DNA of 64,000 nucleotides from Sphingorhabdus sp. EL138 (GCF_900258045.1 NZ_OGVD01000003.1:724652-788651); one strand, 5' to 3'; positions 18,239 through 28,894 are shown, numbered from the stretch's first letter. Translations and numbers: made by a program. The notes: generated from the letters alone by a model not told the origin.

Positions 18239-20275
18239 TTATCCGTTAAACTTGCCGCCTGCAGCAGCTTTTTCTTCCAGCAGCTTGGCCACTGGCAGGC
18301 TGTGTTTTTTCAGACCCGCAAGCACGTTATCAAGCCCGACCGTGTCGGCCCAGAACATCGGGCCGCCGGTATAAAGCGGCCAGCCATAGCCATTGATCCA
18401 GACGACATCGATATCACTCGCCCGCTGGGCCATTCCCTCTTCTAGGATTTTCGCACCCTCGTTGACCATCGGATATAGCAGGCGCTCGCGTATTTCGTCC
18501 TTTGAAATTTCACGTTGCTCTTTGCCCGCCTTGGCAGCAAATTCAGTGATAATCTGTTTGACCTCATCGGCCGGGGTGCGTTGCCGCGCTTCATTATAGT
18601 CATAAAAGCCTTTGCCGACTTTCTGTCCCCAGCGACCGGCGGCACATAAGGCATCCCGTAATGTTTCAATCCGCTCTGGGTCGCGGTGCCAGCCAATATC
18701 AACCCCGGCGAGGTCGGACATCTGGAACGGCCCCATCGGAAAACCGAAGTCCAGCAGCACATCGTCCACGTCCCAATAATTGGCGCCTTCCATGATCATG
18801 ATATTCGCCTGTTCCTGACGCGGGCTGAGCATCCGGTTGCCAATAAAGCCAGGGCACACGCCAGAGACTGCCGCCACCTTGCCAATCTTCTTCGACAGCT
18901 TCATCGCCGTCATCAGCACGTCATCCGCTGTCTTTTCACCGCGCACGATTTCGAGTAATTTCATGATATTGGCGGGCGAGAAAAAGTGCAGTCCCAGCAC
19001 ATATTCAGGCCGCTTCGTCACCGCCGCGATCTCGTCAATATTCAGATAGCTGGTGTTGCTGGCTAGGATGGCGCCCTGTTTCACGATGCCGTCGAGCTTG
19101 GCAAAGACTTCCTTTTTGACGTCCATATTTTCAAACACCGCTTCGATCACCAGATCGCAATCGGCGAGATCGTCATAGGACAGACTGGGCGTCAAAATGC
19201 TCATGGCGCCCTCGACCTGTTCTTCGGTCATCCGTCCGCGTTTCGCTGTATTCTCATAATTTTTGCGGATCACACCAACGCCGCGTTCCAGCGCCTCCTC
19301 TTTCAGCTCGACAATGGTCACGGGAATACCGGCAGACAGAAAGTTCATGCCGATGCCCCCGCCCATGGTTCCCGCGCCCAAAATGCCGACTTTCTTGATT
19401 GGGATGAGATCGATTTTGGGATCAATGCCGTCAATTTTGTTGGCCGCACGTTCGGCGAAGAAATAGTGGCGCATGGCCGCAGACTGGGTACCAGTCATCA
19501 GTTTCATGAACAGCTCGCCCTCTTTCTTGACACCATCGGCATAAGACAGCTCGCCCGCGGCTTTTACCGCCTGAATGCCTGCTTCCGGCGCATCGAACCC
19601 GCGGATTTTGCGGCCATTTTTCTGACGGAATTCATCGAATATCACCGGGTTCTTGATACCGTCTTCATTGGCCGTACCTTCCGAAGAACGCGGCGGCGCC
19701 TTGCCAATCTGTTCGCGTGCAAAGGCGATCGCATCCTCGGCCAGACTGTCTTCGCCGACAATCTGGTCAACCAGTCCGATAGCGTGTGCCTTCTTCGCTG
19801 AAATCGGATTGCCGATGACCACCATTGGCAAAGCCTCCTCTGCGCCAACCACCCGCGGCAAGCGCTGCGTTCCAGCGGCACCGGGGATCAGGCCCAGTTT
19901 CACCTCGGGCAGGCCCATTTTTGCTGATGCCACCGCGACCCGGTAATGACAGGCCAAGGCAACTTCACAGCCTCCGCCCAATGCGGTTCCGTGGATCGCG
20001 GCGACAACCGGCTTGTCGCTGGCTTCCAACCGGTCAATGGCCTCCCCCAGATTCGGCCCCTGCATCGGTTTGCCAAATTCCGTAATGTCCGCACCGGCAA
20101 AAAATGTCCGTCCATCGCAGCGAACCACCACGGCCTCAATCTCGTCGTCGGACATGGCCTCTTCAATGCCATCGACAAGTCCCTGTCGAACTGCCGCGCC
20201 AAGCGCATTGACCGGTGGATTGTTCGAGATGATGACCAATATATTCTGATGCTTTTCAGTGGTGATGACAGACAT
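18239..20275 (-). CDS. 3-hydroxyacyl-CoA dehydrogenase / enoyl-CoA hydratase fusion (FadB-like)
   Basis: A 678-residue multifunctional beta-oxidation protein. The N-terminal crotonase domain shows [16 protein letters not shown] and the [19 protein letters not shown] segment. The central NAD-binding domain starts with [13 protein letters not shown] near residue 300, and the C-terminal dehydrogenase domain contains [17 protein letters not shown]. It hydrates trans-2-enoyl-CoA and oxidises the L-3-hydroxy product. The ATG at 20275 is preferred over an in-frame one 75 bases upstream because AGGAG stands just before it. It leads the operon with the acyl-CoA synthetase. Confidence 0.93.
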   Translation of the reverse strand: MSVITTEKHQNILVIISNNPPVNALGAAVRQGLVDGIEEAMSDDEIEAVVVRCDGRTFFAGADITEFGKPMQGPNLGEAIDRLEASDKPVVAAIHGTALGGGCEVALACHYRVAVASAKMGLPEVKLGLIPGAAGTQRLPRVVGAEEALPMVVIGNPISAKKAHAIGLVDQIVGEDSLAEDAIAFAREQIGKAPPRSSEGTANEDGIKNPVIFDEFRQKNGRKIRGFDAPEAGIQAVKAAGELSYADGVKKEGELFMKLMTGTQSAAMRHYFFAERAANKIDGIDPKIDLIPIKKVGILGAGTMGGGIGMNFLSAGIPVTIVELKEEALERGVGVIRKNYENTAKRGRMTEEQVEGAMSILTPSLSYDDLADCDLVIEAVFENMDVKKEVFAKLDGIVKQGAILASNTSYLNIDEIAAVTKRPEYVLGLHFFSPANIMKLLEIVRGEKTADDVLMTAMKLSKKIGKVAAVSGVCPGFIGNRMLSPRQEQANIMIMEGANYWDVDDVLLDFGFPMGPFQMSDLAGVDIGWHRDPERIETLRDALCAAGRWGQKVGKGFYDYNEARQRTPADEVKQIITEFAAKAGKEQREISKDEIRERLLYPMVNEGAKILEEGMAQRASDIDVVWINGYGWPLYTGGPMFWADTVGLDNVLAGLKKHSLPVAKLLEEKAAAGGKFNG

Positions 20276-20601
20276 TTTTTTCTCCTGCAAAAATCCCGTT
20301 TGGTTAACGAAGAGAGGCGGTGTGGCGCGAAGGTGAAGCTCGAAAACCAAGAGGCCAACCGAGTATCACAAAGAAAGAGGATTTCAAATCAGGCTTTTGT
20401 TTTATTGGGTTAAATGTAGGAAAATTCGATGATTGTTGATCTCGGAATCCGGATGTTTTGGGCAACTAACGCCGTCAGAGAACCGTCTGTCGCAAGCATC
20501 AGATGTTAAGCCCTGTTAACCATAGAAATTTAGACGCACTTAACATCCTCAGAGCATTTTTATGCACGGGCATAGGAACAGGGCAACGCCGAAAGGCAGA
20601 A
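20276..20601. other. Divergent intergenic region before sciP
   Basis: This 326-base gap separates the minus-strand beta-oxidation operon from sciP. The left part holds the fadB-like ribosome site and an isolated GTTAAC near 20303. The right part holds the two CtrA-like boxes listed separately. I see no small RNA gene or further ORF of note. Confidence 0.3.
20506..20544 (+). promoter_or_regulatory. Two CtrA-like binding boxes upstream of sciP
   Basis: Box 1 is TTAA-N6-TTAACCAT (20506-20523) and contains the full 8-base half site TTAACCAT known from Caulobacter-type CtrA targets. Box 2 is TTAG-N6-TTAACAT (20530-20546). Both have six bases between the half sites, where the textbook CtrA consensus has seven. 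They lie 58-96 bases before the probable sciP start. CtrA activation of sciP is known in Caulobacter, so this position is expected. CtrA binding here is inferred. Confidence 0.6.
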
Positions 20602-20910
20602 ATGAGGTTCCATATGAAACATGTTACGATACCAAAAGCCACCAGAGTCATCGGCCCGCTTGGGGAAGCGCTCGCCGAACATGACTTGCCACCCGCGGAT
20701 ACAACCCGCTGGGTGATAAGGCGTAAAGCCGAGGTTGTCGCTGCCGTGAATGGCGGGCTGTTGACCACGGATGAAGCCTGTGAACGTTATGATCTGTCGC
20801 TGGAGGAGTTGATTTCCTGGCAGCAGGCGATCCATCGTTCTGGTATGTCTGGTTTACGCATCACCCACTTACAGGAATATCGCGACCAAAGCTTCAATCA
20901 GGATATGTGA
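20602..20910 (+). CDS. sciP: CtrA inhibitor SciP (DUF1153)
   Basis: A small (98-102 residue) DUF1153 protein. The family core is plain: VIGPLGEALAEHDLPP, then TTRWVIRRKAEVVAAVNGGLL, and the helix-turn-helix with EACERYDLSLEELISWQ. In Caulobacter SciP binds CtrA and keeps it from recruiting RNA polymerase, shaping cell-cycle transcription. Starts at 20602 and 20614 both have a purine-rich ribosome site (AAAGG and GAGG). An ATG at 20503 would translate through the CtrA boxes and is rejected. A c-di-GMP protein follows after 143 bases. Confidence 0.88.
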   Translation: MRFHMKHVTIPKATRVIGPLGEALAEHDLPPADTTRWVIRRKAEVVAAVNGGLLTTDEACERYDLSLEELISWQQAIHRSGMSGLRITHLQEYRDQSFNQDM

Positions 20911-21053
20911 ACGGCTTTTAAATCAGGTCTGAGGCTTGGTACGACAAGCCCAAAAGCCTGAACGCTTTTCCTTACATTTTAAATTTTCACTCTTTCGCTC
21001 GGTCCAATTTCCAGGACCGTCAGAACGAAACCCAATCTAATAAGGTGCCCCCT

Positions 21054-22220
21054 ATGTCCTCCACAACATCCTCCGCAATGCCTCCAACGATGTCGACAGC
21101 CAAAGTCATCATTGTTGAAGAAGAAAATGCGCTTTCCAGGTCATTGCAAGATGATCTGGAAGCGAATGATATTTCCGTCGCTTGTGTATTTTCCAAACTG
21201 GATGAGGAAGCCAGTCTGGTCTTCGGACCGGATGCTCTGGTCATTGATCCCAAAACCATGAGAGAAAATGGCAGCGAGTTGCTTGACCGGTTTTCCGGAC
21301 TGCGATCTTCCATGCCGGTCATATTGACGCCGAACCCAAAGGATAGCAGCGATGATGAGCTGGCCTTTGATGCTGCCAGTGTCGTCCAGCGATTACAAAA
21401 ACCCTATGCCGTCCCGACTTTGTGCAACTTGATCGGACGGATGGCGGATGTCAGCGGCCATGCGGTCAACGATCTCGATTATGTCTGCGCGCTGGTCGAA
21501 ACGGACCGGTTGTTGCCAAATCTTTCGGTCGAATTTCAGTCCAAACAGTCTCTGGATAATGACAAGATTGTCGGTTACGAAGCGCTGACCCGTGTGAAAA
21601 CCCGGCGTGCTTTGAACCCCGCCATTATCTTTTCCGATCTGGTTGATGTCGCGGTTGAGGTGGAAGCCACCCTTGTGGTGGTTGATGAATCAATCAAGCT
21701 CGCCACCGCTTTGGCAAAACGGGGCCGTCCGGTTCCCGTTTCCTTCAACTGCAGCGCGATCATGATGACTTACCGGCGCTTTGTCGACGCACTTATCAGC
21801 CGGCTGAAGCATGCGGATATTCGACCCGGCCAGCTGATGCTCGAAATCACCGAGGAGTCCCGTGTGGTCGATGTCGACCGCCTTGCAGCAGTGTGCCATT
21901 CGCTGCGCGGCCATGGACTGGGCATTTCAATTGACGATTATGGCACTGGTCTTGCCAATCTCGACCGGATTGCGAAAATTCCGTTTGATGAGCTGAAGAT
22001 CGACAAGAATATCTTCAATGCCTGTTATGATGGCGATATTCCGATCTCGCTGCTGGCTTCGATGCTGGAATTCTGTCGCGGCCGCAAAGCGCGCTCGGTG
22101 ATTGAAGGGATCGAAACCAAGCATCATCTGGCGCAGGCGCGTTTGCTCGGTGCCGATTTTGGTCAGGGCTTTTACTGGGGCTGTGCCGTGCCGCCAAAAT
22201 ATTTCGTCCCCGGCTGGTAG
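21054..22220 (+). CDS. Response-regulator-like REC domain fused to EAL c-di-GMP phosphodiesterase
   Basis: About 388 residues. Residues roughly 15-130 look like a receiver domain: acidic cluster VEEEN, a possible phospho-acceptor Asp in LVIDP, Thr in ILTPN and Lys in LQKPY, so the key positions seem kept although the domain is diverged. The second half is an EAL domain with YEALTR, EITEE, DDYGTG, the Lys of LKIDK, EGIET and a final Gln in FGQGFYWG. The main metal and catalytic residues are present, so c-di-GMP hydrolysis is plausible. The ATG at 21054 has AAGG upstream. Placement next to sciP fits a role in cell-cycle or motility control. Confidence 0.82.
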   Translation: MSSTTSSAMPPTMSTAKVIIVEEENALSRSLQDDLEANDISVACVFSKLDEEASLVFGPDALVIDPKTMRENGSELLDRFSGLRSSMPVILTPNPKDSSDDELAFDAASVVQRLQKPYAVPTLCNLIGRMADVSGHAVNDLDYVCALVETDRLLPNLSVEFQSKQSLDNDKIVGYEALTRVKTRRALNPAIIFSDLVDVAVEVEATLVVVDESIKLATALAKRGRPVPVSFNCSAIMMTYRRFVDALISRLKHADIRPGQLMLEITEESRVVDVDRLAAVCHSLRGHGLGISIDDYGTGLANLDRIAKIPFDELKIDKNIFNACYDGDIPISLLASMLEFCRGRKARSVIEGIETKHHLAQARLLGADFGQGFYWGCAVPPKYFVPGW

Positions 22221-22308
22221 GATATTCGCGCTTCGTCACGCAGCTTCTATCGCTACCGTCGCCATTCTTCGCTGGACCTTCGGGCATGAGCACACTAGCT
22301 TGCGACTC

Positions 22309-24364
<2,056 letters not shown>

Positions 24365-24369
24365 AACGC

Positions 24370-24852
24370 ATGAAAACTTTACTGACATCGCTCACCGCCG
24401 CCATGGCGATCATCGGGGCCACTTCCGCCGCGCGGGCAGAGCCCAAGCAGACCCTGATGCCCGAAAATGAACAGGGCCGCGCCTTCATGGAGCAGTTCGG
24501 TTTCTCTCAGGCCGTCATCCACAACGGCACGGTCTATCTGTCAGGCGTCATCGCCGGTCCGACGCCAGAAGGCATGACCGACGAGGAAAGCTATGCCCGC
24601 ACCTTCACCTATCTGGGCACAATACTGAAGCGCGCCGGGTCAAGCTGGGACGATGTGGTCGATATCACCACCTATCATGTCGATATTGACCAGTCGATGC
24701 CGCCTCTCGCCGCCGCCAAGAACCGCTTTGTGAAAGCGCCTTTTCCGGCCTGGACCGCGATTGACGTTGACCGCCTCTACACGCCCGATGGATTGGTAGA
24801 GATCAAGATCACCGCGCGCCTGACACCAAAGGGGAAAGAGCCAGCGGAATGA
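24370..24852 (+). CDS. Exported RidA-family protein lacking the catalytic Arg
   Basis: A 160-residue YjgF/YER057c/UK114 (Rid) protein with an N-terminal signal peptide (cleavage likely after Ala-Arg-Ala, residue 23), so it should act in the periplasm. The Rid core is clear (VIHNGTVYLSG and the DDVVDITTYHVD strand-helix). The position of the Arg that holds the carboxylate of imine substrates in E. coli RidA (Arg105) is Trp128 here, in PFPAWTAID, so enamine/imine deaminase activity is doubtful. ATG 24370 is preferred to GTG 24361 because GGAG is correctly spaced. It overlaps the next Rid gene by four bases. Confidence 0.82.
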   Translation: MKTLLTSLTAAMAIIGATSAARAEPKQTLMPENEQGRAFMEQFGFSQAVIHNGTVYLSGVIAGPTPEGMTDEESYARTFTYLGTILKRAGSSWDDVVDITTYHVDIDQSMPPLAAAKNRFVKAPFPAWTAIDVDRLYTPDGLVEIKITARLTPKGKEPAE

Positions 24853-25310
24853 CCATAAAATTTCTCGCACCCTTGGCGCTGTTATTCGCCGCGCCAGCAC
24901 AGGCCGGTGACAAGCCGCCCGAATTTCTCGGCAATGGCGGTGCTTTTCCGCTGTCCGAAGCCGTGCAGGTTGGGAATATCATCTATCTGTCGGGCCAGCT
25001 CGGCATCGATAAAAGCGGGCGGGCGCTGGTTGCCGGCGGTATCGAACCGGAAACCAAACGGACGATGGACCGCATTGGTGCCACGCTCGCCAAATACGAC
25101 CTGGATCATGATGCCTTGTTCAAATGCACCGTGATGCTGGCGGATATTGGCGACTTTGCTGCGTTTAATACCGTCTACAAAAGCTATTTCAAACCCGGCC
25201 GCTATCCGTCGCGTTCCGCTTTCCAGACAGCTGGACTGGTGCTGGACGCCCGGGTCGAGGTTGAATGCTGGGCTTGGAACCCAAAAGGTAAAGAAGAACC
25301 GACAGAATGA
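24849..25310 (+). CDS. Exported RidA-family protein with conserved Arg
   Basis: A second Rid protein, 153 residues, starting in an ATGA overlap with the previous gene. The first 19 residues form a short signal peptide ending Ala-Gln-Ala. The core NIIYLSGQLGID is typical. The substrate Arg is present (Arg122 in YPSRSAFQ) and a Glu follows in the VEVE strand, so this copy could hydrolyse imines or enamines such as 2-aminoacrylate. Rid proteins are normally cytosolic, so an exported pair is notable. It sits in the riboswitch-led gene run after thiC. Confidence 0.84.
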   Translation: MTIKFLAPLALLFAAPAQAGDKPPEFLGNGGAFPLSEAVQVGNIIYLSGQLGIDKSGRALVAGGIEPETKRTMDRIGATLAKYDLDHDALFKCTVMLADIGDFAAFNTVYKSYFKPGRYPSRSAFQTAGLVLDARVEVECWAWNPKGKEEPTE

Positions 25311-25334
25311 ACTGACACTATAGAGGAGAACATC

Positions 25335-25559
25335 ATGCAGGAACCTTATGAACTGGCGTTGGAATCCGCTCGGCAGGAACTGGAAAAAGCGCGGGCATTG
25401 CTGCAACAGGATATCTCCGAATATCCGCACCCGATTTCTGGTTGCGACTATCAATATGTCCGACTGATCAGTGATCGTACAAGGATATCCAACGGCCTGC
25501 ATGCTTTGAAAAACCGTCCCTTTGTCGCCACGCCGAGGATATTGGAACCAGCGGAGTAA
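25335..25559 (+). CDS. Small hypothetical protein
   Basis: A 74-residue product with a charged helical N-terminal half (ELALESARQELEKARALLQQD) and no membrane segment. AGAGGAGAA stands just before the ATG, a strong ribosome site that supports translation. It ends in Glu-Pro-Ala-Glu like thiC and the first Rid gene. It lies 24 bases after the Rid pair and 9 before the next gene. I do not recognise the family. Confidence 0.6.
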   Translation: MQEPYELALESARQELEKARALLQQDISEYPHPISGCDYQYVRLISDRTRISNGLHALKNRPFVATPRILEPAE

Positions 25560-25568
25560 ACCCATCCC

Positions 25569-26099
25569 ATGGCCCTGTCTGCCGCAGCCTTGCTCACCCA
25601 TCTTCAGGCCTTTGATGGCCGCGCGGTTAGCATGCTGGGGGAGATTGAAGCCGAGTTCGGTGGCGAGGCAGAATATCTCAATGCGCTGATTGCGCTCGCC
25701 GCACATGATCAGGAGGCGGTGTCGAGCGGTGCGACCTGGCTGATCAAGGCGGCGCTCGAACGCAGGCAGGCGCTTTCCGCGGCGCAGAGCGAAGCCCTAT
25801 GGGATGAAATCCCGGCAATCCGATACTGGCAGGCGCAGTTGCATATCTGTCAGAGCGCGGCCCATCTCACTTTTTCAGCCGATGGCGCAGCGGTGATGGA
25901 CCGCTGGCTCACGCCGCTGCTCCACCACGACCGTCCGTTTCTGCGCGCCTGGTCGGTGGATGCGCTGTGCCGGATTGCGGCCCAGCATCCGGAATATGGC
26001 CATGCCGCCCGGGATGCTGCCCGCGCCGCTGCCAAAGATAGCGCCGCCTCGGTCCGCGCGCGGGTGCGCCAGTTGGGCGAATTGCTGGCAGATATCTGA
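25569..26099 (+). CDS. Hypothetical helical-repeat protein
   Basis: A 176-residue, Ala-rich, all-helical protein whose helix pairs and end segment (RAWSVDALCRIAAQHPEYGHAARDAAR) recall HEAT or Armadillo repeats, which usually serve protein contacts. No catalytic motif or signal peptide is seen. It starts with ATG nine bases after the previous stop, with the GGAG of that gene's end as likely ribosome site, and belongs to the same gene run. The function is unknown. Confidence 0.6.
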   Translation: MALSAAALLTHLQAFDGRAVSMLGEIEAEFGGEAEYLNALIALAAHDQEAVSSGATWLIKAALERRQALSAAQSEALWDEIPAIRYWQAQLHICQSAAHLTFSADGAAVMDRWLTPLLHHDRPFLRAWSVDALCRIAAQHPEYGHAARDAARAAAKDSAASVRARVRQLGELLADI

Positions 26100-26111
26100 A
26101 CAGGGCAGGGC

Positions 26112-27056
26112 ATGATTGCCAGCGCGGCCATAGCACTGCTATCGCAAGCCATTGGCGAGGAAGAGGAATTGGCACCCATGATCACACCCCAAAGCGCGGA
26201 GCAATGGCGCGCAGACGGACAGTTTGTCGCGTGGAAAGGGCATCAAATCTTCGTCCGCACCGGCGGGGAAGATACCGCGCCGCCCTTGCTGCTCCTCCAC
26301 GGTTTTCCGACCTCCAGTCTCGACTGGCTGCCCATGTGGGCGGACCTCACCGCGCGGTACCGGGTGGTGGCGTTTGATTTTCTGGGCTTTGGCTTTTCCG
26401 ACAAGCCGAAGCGGCATCATTATGATCTTCAGGAACAAACTGACCTTGCGGCGCATCTGGCCGAGACATTGCTGGGTCAGGATTTTCATCTCCTCGTCCA
26501 TGATTATGGCGTCAGCCCGGGGCAGGAATTGCTCGCGCGGCACGGGGAGGGCGGACTGGCGCACAAAGTGCTGAGCTGCGCCTTCCTCAACGGCGGCCTG
26601 CTCCCCGCGCAGCATCGCGCGCGGCCCATTCAAAAGCTGCTCACCGGACCCTTTGGCTGGCTGTTCGTGCACCTGATGAACCGGGAGCGTTTCGGCAAAA
26701 GCTTTAGCGAGGTTTTCGGCAAGGATACGCAGCCCGGCGCCGCGGAACTCGACGCCTATTGGGATGTGATCTGCACAAATGGCGGCCACCGGCTGCAGCA
26801 TAAGCTGCTCCACTATATCGCCGACCGCCGCACCCACGGCCCCCGCTGGGAAGCCCAGCTGACCCACCCGCCATGCCCGATCGCGCTGATTAACGGCACC
26901 CAGGACCCGGTCTCCGGCGGCCATCTGGTCGACGCCGTCGCGGCGCTGAACCCCGAAGTTCCGGCGTGGCGACTGGACCATCTGGGCCATTATCCGCAGA
27001 CCGAAGGCGCAGCGGATGTGATGGCGGCTTATGCGGAGTTTCGGGGTGGGTTGTGA
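26112..27056 (+). CDS. Alpha/beta hydrolase with Asp nucleophile (MEST-like)
   Basis: A hydrolase of about 292-314 residues. The oxyanion motif LLLHGFPTSSLDW and the strand FDFLGFGFSDKP are typical of haloalkane dehalogenase / epoxide hydrolase relatives. The nucleophile elbow reads VHDYGVSPGQELL, so the nucleophile should be Asp; this form is close to that of MEST-type proteins (HDYG). His is probably in LGHYPQTE near the end, and Asp/Glu in INGTQDPVSGG. The 26178 start removes a 22-residue lead that looks unlike the family; 26112 has only a weak ribosome site, so the start is open. The substrate is unknown. Confidence 0.75.
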   Translation: MIASAAIALLSQAIGEEEELAPMITPQSAEQWRADGQFVAWKGHQIFVRTGGEDTAPPLLLLHGFPTSSLDWLPMWADLTARYRVVAFDFLGFGFSDKPKRHHYDLQEQTDLAAHLAETLLGQDFHLLVHDYGVSPGQELLARHGEGGLAHKVLSCAFLNGGLLPAQHRARPIQKLLTGPFGWLFVHLMNRERFGKSFSEVFGKDTQPGAAELDAYWDVICTNGGHRLQHKLLHYIADRRTHGPRWEAQLTHPPCPIALINGTQDPVSGGHLVDAVAALNPEVPAWRLDHLGHYPQTEGAADVMAAYAEFRGGL

Positions 27057-27164
27057 TGAGTTCGCTATCAAATTGTAGAAGTGATGTATTGGACTGGGAG
27101 GTTTTATTTGCGCTCGAGATAGTAAGGTGGCTATAAATACTGCTATTTTTTTGGTGTTTAAATA

Positions 27165-28619
27165 TTGTTGGAAATTGAATTGAGTGACTATAATCCGTTT
27201 GATAGGCAAATCAGTAAAATCACATCCTCTGATCTCTCTGTTCTCCGATCAGTTTCTGAAGGCTGGTATATTGAGTATAAGTCAAAGATTCCGAACGCAA
27301 TTTCCATTGCTAAATCTGTTTCTGCTTTTGCGAACACATATGGCGGCTGGTTATTTTATGGAATTGAAGAGAAGTCCAAGGACGAGTCTGTAGCCGGGCA
27401 ATTTTGTGGCATAGCTCGGATCGAAATGGATGCAGCACTGCAAGCAATAAGGCAATCAGTTGCAAGCTCGGTGAATCCGATACCTCATTTTGATACGAAA
27501 GTATTGTGGGGGCCGAATAAAAAAGTAGGTCTGGCTAAAGATACAGGCGTAATTTGTGTACGCGTGCCACAAGGAAATGCTGCACCTTATGTCCACAAAT
27601 CTGGAAAGATATACAGAAGAGTAGGCGATGGATCAGAGCCGAAGCCTGAAAGTGACAGGTTCATTCTTGATCAACTTTGGCGCCGAAGCAAAGAAGTTAA
27701 GGATGAGTATGCTCAGTGGATAGAAAAGGAACCGGAGTTTTCTAAGGATGAGAGTGATAGTCCGTATCTTCGGATGTTTATCACCCCCGATCTTTGGCGA
27801 GATAAAGACGTTTGGGCGCAGCTTGATACAGAAAAAGTAAGGGAGATATTTTCACGGTCTCTTGGAGAAGATACGTTTTTCACCACACCATTTGATACGG
27901 TTTACCGAACGAATAGAGGTTATATCGGGAGGCAAGTGAAGTCCAATGACCCGAGCAATCTGACTGCAACTTGGTTCCTGAATCCAAATTTGACAAGTGA
28001 GGTTGTAATTCCGCTGCCTATGTTGGATGGATTTGATACTATTGAATTGGAATATGAGTTAGACGGTTACAAACACTCAAAGAGTTTCATCAATGCTCTC
28101 CGAAAATATGGACACGAGAATCCGAAGATCATTGATTTGAATTTTGTCTTTTCAGCTTTGATTGGGACGTTTGACATTCAATCGAAGCTGGACGGGATAG
28201 CTGACAGAAAAGGGCCTCTATATGTAAAATCACAGCTACTCAATGTTTGGCGGACAAGGCCCTTTTTAGATGTTGAAAAGACTATTACCTATCAATCTGA
28301 ACATGGTGTGCCGGTATGCATGAATGGAGAAATATTGGCGCCTGCTGGAAAAGAACCCGATGATTTTAAGAAAATCCTTGAATTTGAAGATATTGAAGAC
28401 TTAAAAATCCGAAAATTCTTTCAGGCAATGTCTGCGTTTGAGCCAATCGCTTCTGCTGTGGGAATCGAGACTGATTTAGCCAAAGCGGTCGAAGTTGAGC
28501 ATGACTATCCTTCTATATATCCCGAATTGTATAGCGCAGCTAACAGAGCCAGTGCCGCCCAAATATTAAGGATTCAGAGACGAAAAGAGGAAGATGAACA
28601 TCGAAACGAGCGGTATTAA
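27165..28619 (+). CDS. AlbA_2-domain putative ATP/nucleic-acid-binding protein
   Basis: A 484-residue protein with an N-terminal AlbA_2 (Schlafen-like, formerly AAA_4) domain. Visible parts: E-Y-K at 37-39, the strand-helix with SAFANTYGGWLFYGI (52-66), and YVHKSGKIYRRVGDG (142-156). The remaining 320 residues match nothing I know. AlbA_2 proteins occur as regulators and in anti-phage systems. Composition differs from all neighbours: plainly AT-rich with AGA/ATA-type codons, flanked by AT-rich spacer on the left, which suggests recent transfer. The start is unsure (TTG at 27165, TTG at 27168 or 27180); no ATG is near the N-terminus. Confidence 0.7.
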   Translation: MLEIELSDYNPFDRQISKITSSDLSVLRSVSEGWYIEYKSKIPNAISIAKSVSAFANTYGGWLFYGIEEKSKDESVAGQFCGIARIEMDAALQAIRQSVASSVNPIPHFDTKVLWGPNKKVGLAKDTGVICVRVPQGNAAPYVHKSGKIYRRVGDGSEPKPESDRFILDQLWRRSKEVKDEYAQWIEKEPEFSKDESDSPYLRMFITPDLWRDKDVWAQLDTEKVREIFSRSLGEDTFFTTPFDTVYRTNRGYIGRQVKSNDPSNLTATWFLNPNLTSEVVIPLPMLDGFDTIELEYELDGYKHSKSFINALRKYGHENPKIIDLNFVFSALIGTFDIQSKLDGIADRKGPLYVKSQLLNVWRTRPFLDVEKTITYQSEHGVPVCMNGEILAPAGKEPDDFKKILEFEDIEDLKIRKFFQAMSAFEPIASAVGIETDLAKAVEVEHDYPSIYPELYSAANRASAAQILRIQRRKEEDEHRNERY

Positions 28620-28894
28620 AACTAGTGTTAGTTCGAGCGGGGTTTTCCAGGCTCCTCAAGCTCCTACCGTACCAGCTTCTCGAATCATGGCGACAGTTTA
28701 CTAAACGCCCACAACTCTCAGACGATCGGCAAAACCCATCACCCTCAACCCTGATCCGTAACCCGTACCAAACTCAAGTCATAGCCAAGCTCTTTCACCG
28801 ACGCCTCAATCCGTGCATGCACTTGCCTGACGCGTGGGCATCTAAAGATGCCACCCACTAGCCTTTGCCCTGAAATTTCATTATCGTTCACTCT
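28620..28894. other. Spacer right of the AlbA_2 gene
   Basis: This 275-base spacer returns to higher GC after about 28640. A minus-strand frame (GTG at 28891 to TGA at 28745, 48 codons) encodes a plausible soluble peptide containing ARIEASVKELGYDLSLVRV, which may be a gene remnant or a small gene. Its start would abut the cupin gene start head to head. I see no terminator or att-like repeat. Confidence 0.25.

Noticed and set aside
20503..20601. N-terminal extension of SciP from ATG 20503
   Set aside because: It would translate through both CtrA-like boxes, has no ribosome site, and the extra 33 residues have no match to the DUF1153 family start.
21003..21018. GGTCC...GGACC inverted repeat before the REC-EAL gene as terminator or operator
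   Set aside because: Arms are only five bases with an eight-base gap and no U-run; such repeats are expected by chance.
28625..28861. A 78-codon plus-strand open frame after the AlbA_2 gene
   Set aside because: Its composition is unlike protein (low acidic content, many Pro/Gln/His), no ribosome site precedes it, and it is largely the complement of the minus-strand frame at 28745-28891.
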